DNA from: Beggiatoa alba B18LD
Lineage (GTDB): Bacteria; Pseudomonadota; Gammaproteobacteria; Beggiatoales; Beggiatoaceae
DNA length: 64,000 nt
Reading direction: 5' to 3'
NCBI RefSeq assembly: GCF_000245015.1
Contig: NZ_JH600070.1
Location: forward strand, 1,876,637-1,940,636
Shown here one piece after another: positions 43,905 to 51,555 of the stretch (position 1 is its first letter; the number at the start of each line of letters is the position of its first letter). A program made the translations under genes and the position numbers. Below the pieces are notes generated by a model, which was given only the letters and a program-made list of their open reading frames with translations, made no database searches and was not told the origin of the DNA.

Positions 43905-44567
43905 TAGTGCTAAACAGGTAAGGTTGATAGGATATAAAGAACCTCCCAGAAAAAGAGAACGCAAAACGCAAAATGCCAGATTGTCCCGAATGTCAAAGTC
44001 CTCATGTGATTAAAAAGGGAAAAACGCATTTAGGCAAACAAAACGACAAATGTCGTGGGTGTGGTCGCCAATTTGTAGAAAATGCCAACCCAAAGCGAAT
44101 CAGCCAAGAGAGCTAGGAACAGGTAGAGAGATTGTTAAAAGAAAAACTCTCCCTTGCAGGCATTTCAGGGACATGGCTACAACGTTATGTGAACCGAAGG
44201 AGCGTTGCAATTAGAGTGCGATGAGGTCATTCGTGGGTAAGCGTCGTGAAAGAGAAGTGGTTGGAAAACGAGATAAGAGTGGTGCGTCAGCATGATGGAA
44301 ATCCCTTCTAGGCGTTTATCGTCAATGTGCAGTGTGTTATACGGATTTTTGGGAGGCGTATAAAGGGGTATTACCCAGTAAACGTCACCGAACGGTTGGG
44401 AAGGAGACAGGTTTAACTAATCATATAGAACGATTTAACACATTGAGACAGCGAGTCAGTCGCTTAGTTCGCAAAACGTTATCCTTCTCTAAGAAATTGC
44501 AAAATCACGTGGGAGCTATCATTTTTTTCATTGATCATTACAACTCATCCTTACCTGTTTAGCACTA
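43905..44567 (+). mobile_element. decayed IS1-family insertion sequence
   Basis: About 663 bases with matching 19-base terminal inverted repeats: left TAGTGCTAAACAGGTAAGG at 43905-43923, right its exact inverse at 44549-44567. Inside lie IS1-type InsA-like and InsB-like pieces in broken frames. It starts right after the suhB stop. I see no clear flanking duplication. Size is a little below usual IS1 length, consistent with small deletions. Confidence 0.85.
43973..44562 (+). pseudogene. IS1-family transposase, disrupted by stops and frameshifts
   Basis: The 5' part (43973-44116) encodes an InsA-like zinc ribbon: C-P-E-C then C-R-G-C-G-R-Q-F-V-E-N-A-N-P, ending at a TAG where related proteins have Trp. 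Fragments LKEKLSLAGI, LQLECDEV and others then appear in shifting frames. The end (44332-44562) reads CYTDFWEAYKGVLPS, the T-N-H-I-E-R-F-N-T-L-R-Q-R pattern and SRLVRKTLSFSKK, the DDE-domain tail of IS1 InsB. At least one stop and several frameshifts, so no functional enzyme. Confidence 0.88.
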
Positions 44568-44847
44568 CCAAAAACTTTATCTAAAGAACCAATTTGCTAT
44601 GAGTTTGTACTTTAAAAAAACTTTGTTTAATTAAATAAAGTACGTTAGTATTTTAGCAAATTCTAACACACGCAAACTCTACACATTTCTAACAAATACC
44701 GTACTATAATGGGCTTTGAAAGCGATATTCGATAGCTTTGATGACGGTAACAATGGCATGATGTCGCATCAACACTAACTGCAAAATCAGCACTTAGCAT
44801 GATTTATTGGTTGATTAGGAAATCTTATATACCTTAAGGAGTATGCA
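44568..44847. promoter_or_regulatory. upstream region of the Roadblock/CZB genes
   Basis: 280 AT-rich bases. A perfect -10 box TATAAT lies at 44705-44710, but I see no good -35 at the right distance. A ribosome site AAGGAG stands at 44837-44842, before ATG 44848. The long 140-base leader after the -10 could be regulatory, but no riboswitch-like structure is recognised. Confidence 0.4.
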
Positions 44848-45210
44848 ATGCGTGAAGAAATGCTTCGTTCAATTTTAAGCGAACTAAACGGCACATCAGC
44901 GGATATCGAAGCATCGGCTGTTATCTCTACGGACGGATTAATTATGTCCGCAATGCTTCCTAGTACGATGGACGAAGATCGTGTTGGTGCAATGGCGGCT
45001 GCTATGTTGTCATTAGGTGATCGTACCGCCCATGAATTAGGTAGAGGTGAGTTAGAACAAGTACTAATCAAAGGTGATAAAGGATATGTCTTATTAACCC
45101 ATGCGGGCCCTGATACGGTCGTCTCTGTTGTCGCTAAACCAACGGCTAAATTGGGCTTAATTTTCTTAGATGTCAAACGTGCTGCTGCATCAATTAGCAA
45201 AATCATGTAA
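44848..45210 (+). CDS. Roadblock/LC7 domain protein (MglB-like)
   Basis: 120 residues, one Roadblock/LC7 domain: N-terminal helix REEMLRSILSEL, strand A-V-I-S-T-D-G-L-I-M-S, central helix AAAMLSLGDRTAHELG, strands GYVLLTHAG and VVSVVAKPTAKLGLIFLD. Roadblock proteins dimerise and act as GTPase-activating or scaffolding partners of small Ras-like GTPases; a GTPase of the right kind lies 2.4 kb downstream. Strong ribosome site. Followed 42 bases later by a CZB protein. Confidence 0.9.
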   Translation: MREEMLRSILSELNGTSADIEASAVISTDGLIMSAMLPSTMDEDRVGAMAAAMLSLGDRTAHELGRGELEQVLIKGDKGYVLLTHAGPDTVVSVVAKPTAKLGLIFLDVKRAAASISKIM

Positions 45211-45252
45211 GGCATGATAAGAAAACATTGATGCTAAAATGGAGTTATGCTG

Positions 45253-45615
45253 ATGGCGAATAAAGCATTTTTTATGCTCAGGCTAAACGACCATATACAA
45301 TACTTACGGAAAATGGATGCTGCATTAAAAGGTGAAAGTGATTTTGCAGGCATGACCCACCAAGACTGTAAGTTAGGTAAATGGATTTATGGTGAAGCAC
45401 TTAATGAAATCGCCAGTTTACAAGAAAAAGATAAGGCGAAAACAATTTATGACAGTATGTTAGAACCACACGAAAAATTTCATGCCGCTGGGCATAGAGC
45501 ATTATCCTGTAAGCAATCAGGTGATGACGCAGGTGCGCAAGCAGCAATGACAGAGATGCACGTACTGTCTAATACCTTGACCACAAAACTATTAGAATTA
45601 GACAAGTTAAGTTAG
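45253..45615 (+). CDS. stand-alone CZB (chemoreceptor zinc-binding) protein 1
   Basis: 120 residues from ATG 45253, chosen because GGAG is eight bases upstream of it (ATG 45247 is too close) and because the second CZB protein starts the same way. Zinc ligands His14, Cys39, His73 and His77 fit the CZB His-Cys-His-His pattern, with DCKLGKWIYG and EPHEKFH around them. The domain usually sits in chemoreceptors or diguanylate cyclases; here it is all there is. It may sense zinc or hypochlorite-like oxidants. Forms a probable operon with the Roadblock gene. Confidence 0.88.
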   Translation: MANKAFFMLRLNDHIQYLRKMDAALKGESDFAGMTHQDCKLGKWIYGEALNEIASLQEKDKAKTIYDSMLEPHEKFHAAGHRALSCKQSGDDAGAQAAMTEMHVLSNTLTTKLLELDKLS

Positions 45616-46458
45616 ACCAACAGTAATGATTAAAAAATCTGACGAGTGTTGCTAGGTTCTTCTTTGAACCTGCCACCCGTTAGAAGTAGGATATTTCGCA
45701 CTCCCATCGTCACAATATCAACGATAAAACCATCCGTATTTCAATATTTTCCCCCCATCATACTCCTCAATAAAATAACCTGAGTTCGGCGAGTTTCTTT
45801 TAAAAAGACAACAGTTTGTCTGAATCAGGATTCACAGGATTTTCAGGATTAAAAAGCGTGATTCACCTGACTTTTTGGTTTAAGGGTTTTATAGCAAACG
45901 TATTATAAAACGACATGAAGGACTGGCAGTCCTCACAGGACTGCCAGTCCTAGATTTAAATCACTTTATGGTACGGTTACTATAAATCTTGTTAATCCTG
46001 ATTCAGACAATGTTTTAATCTGGTCTGATGAATCTTGATGAAAAACAAGAGAATAATCTCTGCCAGTCCTTCAAACCTTTTCGCGTGTTCTGACAGACCT
46101 GCTAGGTTTTAAAAACCTAGCAGGTCTCTGTTTTATTTTATAAATATCGCCGAACTCAGGTTAAAATAGGACTAGCAGCCCTCACAGGACTACTAGTCCT
46201 CCGCATCGTTTTATAGTGCGTTTACTATATTGTCTTTTTAAAAGAAGCTCGCGGAACTCAAGGTTAGTCTAAAAAACAGTGGTCGTGTTAAACAGTTAGT
46301 TTTACAACGTTGTCACTTGCATTTAAGCGAACTTACTGTTATCACTTGAACCTTATTATAAATAAAAGAAAAAACCCAATAAAACAGACTGGCATGTTTT
46401 TAGCTGTTCAGAATATAAGAACTTTTCCACTATTTGACGAGCGTATGGATAACCTACT
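45616..46458. repeat. composite intergenic repeat block G
   Basis: About 840 bases without a gene. A GGTTCTTCTTTGAACC hairpin near 45656-45671; border CCTGAGTTCGGCGAGTTTC (45779-45797) and linker; GTCTGAATCAGGATTCACAG unit (45818-45837); a 91-base TA-flanked element (listed separately) inserted into the unit; inverse unit CTGATTCAGAC (about 45999-46009); palindrome 46095-46128; inverse border CGCCGAACTCAGGT (46148-46161). A second, partial inverted-repeat element with GGACTAGCAGCCCTC and GTGCGTTTACTATA follows (46168-46230), then another inverse border (46234-46262). Confidence 0.85.
45892..45982. mobile_element. 91-bp MITE-like element with TA target duplication
   Basis: Ends TAGCAAACGTATTATAAA and, inverted, TAGTAACCGTACCATAAA are imperfect terminal inverted repeats. 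The middle is the perfect hairpin GGACTGGCAGTCC/GGACTGCCAGTCC. It is flanked by TA on both sides (45890-45891 and 45983-45984). Other copies of the host repeat read GGTTTAAGGGTTTTAAATC without it (for example 5552-5570), so its insertion point can be read directly. TA duplication is typical of IS630/Tc1-mariner-type mobilisation; no transposase is encoded. Confidence 0.75.
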
Positions 46459-47643
46459 ATGACCGCGTTATTACATGCCTCCCCTTCGCCAACAATGCAC
46501 CAAACAACTCATAATTCCTTACAAATTGCCACAGTAGGAATGGATAAACAGGCGCGTCATTTACTTGAGCTGGTGTTCAAAGGGCCAGGACGAGGACAAT
46601 ATACTTTAGTTGATGATTTGAATCTTGCAGAAGCAGGCATTTTTGATAAGGACTGTCTAAATGCTGATAACGTTTGGAAAGAATATCGTCAACAAACTCC
46701 CCTCTTACCTACTATTATCGTTGCACTACAACAACCTGCAACCTTAGATAAAGCCTGTTGCTTTGTCAAAAAACCCATTGAAGTCGACAAATTATTGACA
46801 GCACTTGCACAATTGAAACAATTATCGCTGTCTTTACCTAAGACAACAGCGACAAACTTTGCGCCTATTGTCGCAACACAAAAAGAATATGACGTGCGTT
46901 TAGCCAGCACCTTAGCATTAGAACAAGAAGAAGAACAACTGCATATTCTCTGTGGTCACTCAAAAGACATAGACCCCAATGACCCAGAAAGCCAACAACG
47001 CGCCTATTACAATCCACAAGATTATCTACAAGGCTTCTTTGAAAAAGCGTTTTTACAAACACAACAACATGAAAGCCCTGCTATGTTACTACAAGGGTTT
47101 GCAGAACCGATTCTTATGTTAGCCAATGAATCCATCATTTTATTTGGGCAAAATTTTACAGAAAGTAAATTACGCACCATGACCTTAATGCCATTGAGCA
47201 ACACAACGCGCTTAAAAATTACGCCCATTGCACAAGAAGAACTAAAAAAACTAATTAGTCACCAACATTTTAACCGCCAAAGTATTGAAAGTTTTCTCTG
47301 GAAAATAACTTTATGGACAGCACGCGGACGCTTACCAACGGGAACAGATTTACAAAAAGCCGTGTCTTTAACCCATTGGCCCAATTTCACCCGCTTAGAA
47401 CTAACGCCCCATGCCATGGAAATTGCCGCATTGTGGACAAGTCGCGCTTACCCACTCCTGACAACGGCTCAATTACTCAATATCCGCCAACGCTACGTAT
47501 TCGCATTTTACAGTGCAGCAACGACGCTCAAACTCACAACACAAGAAAAATTACAAGAATCTATCCGTGATGAACAAGAACAATCCTATGAAAAAAGAGG
47601 GTTATTTCAACGTGTTCTTTCACATTTACGCGGTAAATTCTAA
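46459..47643 (+). CDS. unknown protein with degenerate receiver-like N-terminus
   Basis: 394 residues. About 20-130 looks like a response-regulator fold: IATVGMDKQARHLLELVF start, PTIIVALQQP strand and a K-K-P-I-E-V-D-K-L-L-T-A-L end, but no proper phospho-acceptor Asp context is visible, so it may be unphosphorylated. A middle domain (about 150-260) and a C-terminal helical part ending in VLSHLRGKF follow. No family recognised. 17 bases before the GTPase gene, so they are probably cotranscribed and may work together. Confidence 0.6.
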   Translation: MTALLHASPSPTMHQTTHNSLQIATVGMDKQARHLLELVFKGPGRGQYTLVDDLNLAEAGIFDKDCLNADNVWKEYRQQTPLLPTIIVALQQPATLDKACCFVKKPIEVDKLLTALAQLKQLSLSLPKTTATNFAPIVATQKEYDVRLASTLALEQEEEQLHILCGHSKDIDPNDPESQQRAYYNPQDYLQGFFEKAFLQTQQHESPAMLLQGFAEPILMLANESIILFGQNFTESKLRTMTLMPLSNTTRLKITPIAQEELKKLISHQHFNRQSIESFLWKITLWTARGRLPTGTDLQKAVSLTHWPNFTRLELTPHAMEIAALWTSRAYPLLTTAQLLNIRQRYVFAFYSAATTLKLTTQEKLQESIRDEQEQSYEKRGLFQRVLSHLRGKF

Positions 47644-47660
47644 CCAGTGGAGACACGTTC

Positions 47661-48218
47661 ATGAGCAACTATAAATTAATCTTCACAGGTCCTTCAGGGG
47701 CGGGCAAATCCACCGCAATTGCGGCACTCAGTGACATTCCCGTCGTTACCACCGAAGCAAAAGCCCAAGAACGTAACGAAGGACACCGCTATAAACAAAC
47801 GATTACCGTCGCACTCGATTACGGCGTTATTCGCCTGCCCAATCAAGACAAAATTCACCTTTATGGAACACCGGGGCAAGAACGCTTTGACTTTATGTGG
47901 GACATACTGACAGAAGGCGGATTAGGGCTTATCATACTCATTGATAATGCACGGATAAATCCCTTAGACGACCTAGAATTTTTTGTAAGTAAGTTTAATG
48001 AATTTATCCACAACACCAAAGTCGCCATTGGCATTACTCGTATGGATGTAAATGCCTATCCACGCATTACAGACTATCATGAGCGACTAAAAAAATTTAA
48101 TATAAAGCCCCCATTATTTGATGTAGATGCGCGCTCAAAACGAGATGTTTCTTTACTACTACAATCCCTCATGTTTTCCCTTGACCCCTGTTTACGTGCG
48201 CAAGATAACAGCCCTTAA
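47661..48218 (+). CDS. small Ras-like GTPase (MglA/Roadblock-associated type)
   Basis: 185 residues. P-loop GPSGAGKST at 10-18, switch-II motif GTPGQERF near 70, and a base-recognition TRMD near 126 in place of NKxD. This matches the bacterial small GTPases of the MglA-related/Roadblock-neighbour type. Such proteins set polarity or sit in multi-protein switches with Roadblock partners. In this operon the candidate GAP would be the Roadblock protein at 44848. Short gaps of 17 and 20 bases to its neighbours support one transcript. Confidence 0.88.
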   Translation: MSNYKLIFTGPSGAGKSTAIAALSDIPVVTTEAKAQERNEGHRYKQTITVALDYGVIRLPNQDKIHLYGTPGQERFDFMWDILTEGGLGLIILIDNARINPLDDLEFFVSKFNEFIHNTKVAIGITRMDVNAYPRITDYHERLKKFNIKPPLFDVDARSKRDVSLLLQSLMFSLDPCLRAQDNSP

Positions 48219-48238
48219 CCACTGCGAAAGGATACACC

Positions 48239-48601
48239 ATGGCAAGTAAAGCATTTTTTCTTATGCGCTTGAATGACCACATCCAATACTTAAAAAAAAT
48301 CGATGCGACTTTAAGCGATAAAGGAGATTTTCAAGGCACTGATTGCCATGACTGCAAATTAGGAAAATGGTTATACGGTGATGGAGATAACGAAGTTTCT
48401 CAACTGAACAACCCCATAGCAAAAGAGATATTCTCCAGCCTATTTGAACCCCATGAACGCTTTCACCAAATCAGCAAGCAAGCCCTAGACTTAAAAAAAG
48501 TAGGCGATATGGACGGAGTGCATAAATTAGTCACAGAAATGCACGTTTTATCTAACACGATTTCACGCAAACTCTTAGACTTAGATGAGTTAGACCGCTA
48601 A
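48239..48601 (+). CDS. stand-alone CZB (chemoreceptor zinc-binding) protein 2
   Basis: 120 residues, a paralogue of the CZB protein at 45253: [19 protein letters not shown] against [19 protein letters not shown]. Zinc ligands His14, Cys39, His72 and His76. [10 protein letters not shown] and EPHERFH mark the site. Its Cys36 in the C-H-D-C sequence is an additional cysteine absent from copy 1 and could alter redox response. Starts 20 bases after the GTPase stop. Confidence 0.9.
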   Translation: MASKAFFLMRLNDHIQYLKKIDATLSDKGDFQGTDCHDCKLGKWLYGDGDNEVSQLNNPIAKEIFSSLFEPHERFHQISKQALDLKKVGDMDGVHKLVTEMHVLSNTISRKLLDLDELDR

Positions 48602-48639
48602 AACTGCCATTACTGTTTGCGCACCCACAAGACAAACAC

Positions 48640-49431
48640 ATGATAAATCATCCCAATGCTTGCGATGTTCCTGCTCTAATCGTCAACAACTTACATAAAC
48701 GTTTCGGTACATTAGAAGTGCTCAAAGGCGTGTCACTCACCGCACAAAAAGGCGATGTGATTTCGATGATAGGCTCGTCAGGCTCTGGGAAAAGCACATT
48801 TTTACGCTGTATCAACTTATTAGAAATCCCCAACCAAGGGGAAATTATTGTACATGGTGAAACACTCAACTTAAGCCCACAACGCGATGGCTCGCTAAAA
48901 CCCAGCAATCCGCGACAAGTGGAACGCATTCGCGCCCGCCTTAGCATGGTTTTTCAAAGTTTTAACCTCTGGTCACACCTCACCCTATTAGAAAATATCA
49001 TAGAAGCCCCTATCCATGTATTACGTATCCCCCGCCAAATAGCGATAGAACAGGCAGAACAACTGTTAGAAAAAGTCGGCTTATACGCCCGTAAACACGA
49101 GTACCCGCTCCGCTTATCAGGTGGACAACAACAACGAGCCGCCATTGCCCGCGCCCTTGCAATGAATCCCGACGTGATGTTATTTGATGAACCCACTTCA
49201 GCCTTAGACCCTGAATTAGTGGGCGATGTTTTAAAAGTTATGACAGAACTAGCCGCAGAAGGGCGCACGATGGTGATAGTTACCCACGAAATGGGATTTG
49301 CGCGAGAAGTTTCTTCACAAGTACTTTTTTTACATCAAGGGATTATTGAAGAACAAGGCACGCCTCAAGCAGTATTTTACGCACCCCGTTCAGAACGCTG
49401 TCGCCAATTTATTGCTAGCCGAATTACTTAA
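48640..49431 (+). CDS. hisP: HisP-like polar amino acid ABC transporter ATPase
   Basis: 263 residues. Walker [26 protein letters not shown], signature LSGGQQQR, Walker [21 protein letters not shown]. This follows E. coli HisP (histidine/lysine/arginine/ornithine uptake) closely, including its NLWSH and EAPIHVL blocks. No permease genes are next to it; a matching binding protein is 5 kb away on the other strand (54220). It begins 38 bases after the second CZB gene, so it could be read through from that operon. The symbol is by similarity only. Confidence 0.85.
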   Translation: MINHPNACDVPALIVNNLHKRFGTLEVLKGVSLTAQKGDVISMIGSSGSGKSTFLRCINLLEIPNQGEIIVHGETLNLSPQRDGSLKPSNPRQVERIRARLSMVFQSFNLWSHLTLLENIIEAPIHVLRIPRQIAIEQAEQLLEKVGLYARKHEYPLRLSGGQQQRAAIARALAMNPDVMLFDEPTSALDPELVGDVLKVMTELAAEGRTMVIVTHEMGFAREVSSQVLFLHQGIIEEQGTPQAVFYAPRSERCRQFIASRIT

Positions 49432-50013
49432 CCAGTCTGAATTAGAGGTTAGACATTCAAGTATTAACCCGAGTACGGCGAGATAATTGATATAGCAAAC
49501 GTATTATAAAACGACATGAAGGACTGCCAGTCCTAGATTTAAATCACTTTATGGTACGGTTAACCTGAGTTCGGCAAGTTTCTTTTAAAAAGACAACAGC
49601 TTGTCTGAATCAGAATTCACAGAATTTTCAGAATTAGCAGAATTAAAAAGCGTTATTCACCTTAAATTTTTGGTTTTAGGGTTTTAAATTCTGTTAATTC
49701 TGAAAATCTTGATTCAGACAATGTTTTAATCTTGTCTGGTGAATTCCGATGAAAAACAAGAGAATAATTTCTGTCAGTCCTTCAACCCTTTTCGCGTGTT
49801 CCGACAGACCTGCTAGGTTTTGAAAACCTAGCAAGTCTCTGTTTTATTTTATAAATCTTGCCGAACTCAGGTTAAAACCCTCAAACCAAAAAGTTAAGGT
49901 GAATGACGCTTTTTAACCCTGAAAATCCTGTGAATTCTGATTCAGACAAGCCGTTATCTTTTCTTAAAGAAACTCGCCAAACTCAGGTTACTTTGTAGGA
50001 AAACTAGTAAATG
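49432..50013. repeat. composite intergenic repeat block H
   Basis: About 580 bases. Truncated border CCGAGTACGGCGAG (49469-49482), then a second copy of the 91-base TA element (from 49493), whose right end is cut at GGTACGGTTA and fused to a new border CCTGAGTTCGGCAAG (49564-49578). GTCTGAATCAG units (49602 on), inverse unit, palindrome 49807-49837, and inverse borders (49861-49874 and 49969-49989). Two composite repeats in series. Confidence 0.8.
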
Positions 50014-51555
50014 TTAAGGATGTGCGGGAGTTTGTTCAGGAATAATGGCGGTAAATGTGCTGCCTTTATTTTCTTCACTGTGGACGGTAATTTCACCACC
50101 AAGTAAACGGCAAAATTGTTGACTTAATACAAGACCTAAACCCGTACCGCCGTATTGGCTGGCGGTATTATCTGTTGCTTGTGCATATTTATTAAATAGG
50201 CGTTTTAGCTGTTCTTCGGTCATGCCTATGCCTGTATCAGTTACAGCAAAACAGGTACTTGGCTGTTCATTCCATTTATCAGGATATACATGTAGGTGAA
50301 TTGTACCTGCTTTGGTAAATTTGCAGGCGTTACTCAAAAGGTTATAAAGTACCTGCCTTAGTTTTGTATCATCTACATATATCTCTTTAATATCAGGGTG
50401 AATTTCAACTGATAAGGTATTTTGATTTTTTGTCACTAAAGGGCTAATGGTAGAAACGACATCTTTGACTAAATGCACGATATCAACTTGCGTTAAACTC
50501 GCCGTCATTTTATTTGCTTCTAACTTGGAGAGGTCAAGTACATTATTGATAAGATTTAATAAATATTTGCTGGCAGAAGTAATTTTTTCTAAATCTTCTC
50601 CATCTTCTTTTGCGTCTGCTTCTTCTAACAACATTTCGCTATAGCCAATAATGGCATTCAGTGGGGTGCGTAATTCATGGGTCATCCCCGCTAAAAATTC
50701 CGCACGGGCTTGGGCTTTTTCTTCTGCCGATTCTTGCGCTAAACGCATTTGTTCTTCACGTGATTTAAAATCCGTAATATCTTCAATAGACCCAACATAA
50801 CCCACTAATTTGCCATCTTGCACTAACGGATTTGCAATAATTTGTACCCACCGACTATTATCAGCAATTTGTAATGCACATTTATGCATAAATTTTTTTG
50901 TGTGCTCGGGGTTTTCTAAAAAGCTTTGCCATGCACTTTTAAAATTTACGCGGCTGTCTGGTAAAAAAACCGCTAACCATTCCTCTGTATCATGCGTTTT
51001 AACGTTAAAAATAGATTGCCAACGTTGATTGGTATAAGTAAATTTTCCTGTTAAATCCGCCTGAAAAATACCCGCAGGCGACCACATTGCCAATAAGCGG
51101 AAACGTTCTTCACTGGTTTTTAAATCTTGTATCAGTTTATCCCGTTGATACATTAAGATACGAGTTTGTAAGTGTGTGCGAACACGAACGCAGACTTCTT
51201 CTTGACGAAAAGGCTTCGTAATGTAATCCACCGCCCCAACACGAAATCCTTCAATCATGTCTTGTGTATCTGTTTTAGCGGTAATAAAAATGACAGGAAT
51301 ATGGGCAGTTGCGGGCTTTTGTTTTAAGTACGTGCAGGTGGTAAAACCATCGATGCCCCCCGGCATCATCACATCTAATAGAATTAAATCGGGTAAGGCT
51401 TTTTCAGCAATTTGTAAGGCTTTTTCACCATTATTGGCAAAATATAATTTGTATCCTTCAGGAGTCAATACTTTGCGGAGTACATCAATATTTGCGGGGG
51501 TATCATCTACCATCAGCACTCTTGCGCTACTTAAATCTAACTGTTGCTCACTCAT
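50014..51555 (-). CDS. hybrid sensor kinase (receiver-PAS-HisKA-HATPase)
   Basis: 513 residues. N-terminal receiver (D17-D18, phospho-acceptor D61 in [12 protein letters not shown]), PAS domain with PAC-like end (about 145-265), HisKA with phospho-His in [17 protein letters not shown] (about 295), HATPase with N-box [15 protein letters not shown] and G-boxes DTGIGMT and GGTGLGL. No TM helix, so it is cytoplasmic. It starts inside the 3' end of the upstream membrane kinase gene (8-base overlap), so it probably takes part in the same phosphorelay. Confidence 0.92.
   Translation of the reverse strand: MSEQQLDLSSARVLMVDDTPANIDVLRKVLTPEGYKLYFANNGEKALQIAEKALPDLILLDVMMPGGIDGFTTCTYLKQKPATAHIPVIFITAKTDTQDMIEGFRVGAVDYITKPFRQEEVCVRVRTHLQTRILMYQRDKLIQDLKTSEERFRLLAMWSPAGIFQADLTGKFTYTNQRWQSIFNVKTHDTEEWLAVFLPDSRVNFKSAWQSFLENPEHTKKFMHKCALQIADNSRWVQIIANPLVQDGKLVGYVGSIEDITDFKSREEQMRLAQESAEEKAQARAEFLAGMTHELRTPLNAIIGYSEMLLEEADAKEDGEDLEKITSASKYLLNLINNVLDLSKLEANKMTASLTQVDIVHLVKDVVSTISPLVTKNQNTLSVEIHPDIKEIYVDDTKLRQVLYNLLSNACKFTKAGTIHLHVYPDKWNEQPSTCFAVTDTGIGMTEEQLKRLFNKYAQATDNTASQYGGTGLGLVLSQQFCRLLGGEITVHSEENKGSTFTAIIPEQTPAHP

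Noticed and set aside
44568-44847. tRNA or riboswitch in the leader of the Roadblock gene
   Set aside because: No cloverleaf or known aptamer core could be drawn by eye; only the -10 box and ribosome site stand up.
44787-45215. Open frame of 142 codons antisense to the Roadblock gene
   Set aside because: It mirrors the Roadblock gene, which has a strong ribosome site and a clear domain.
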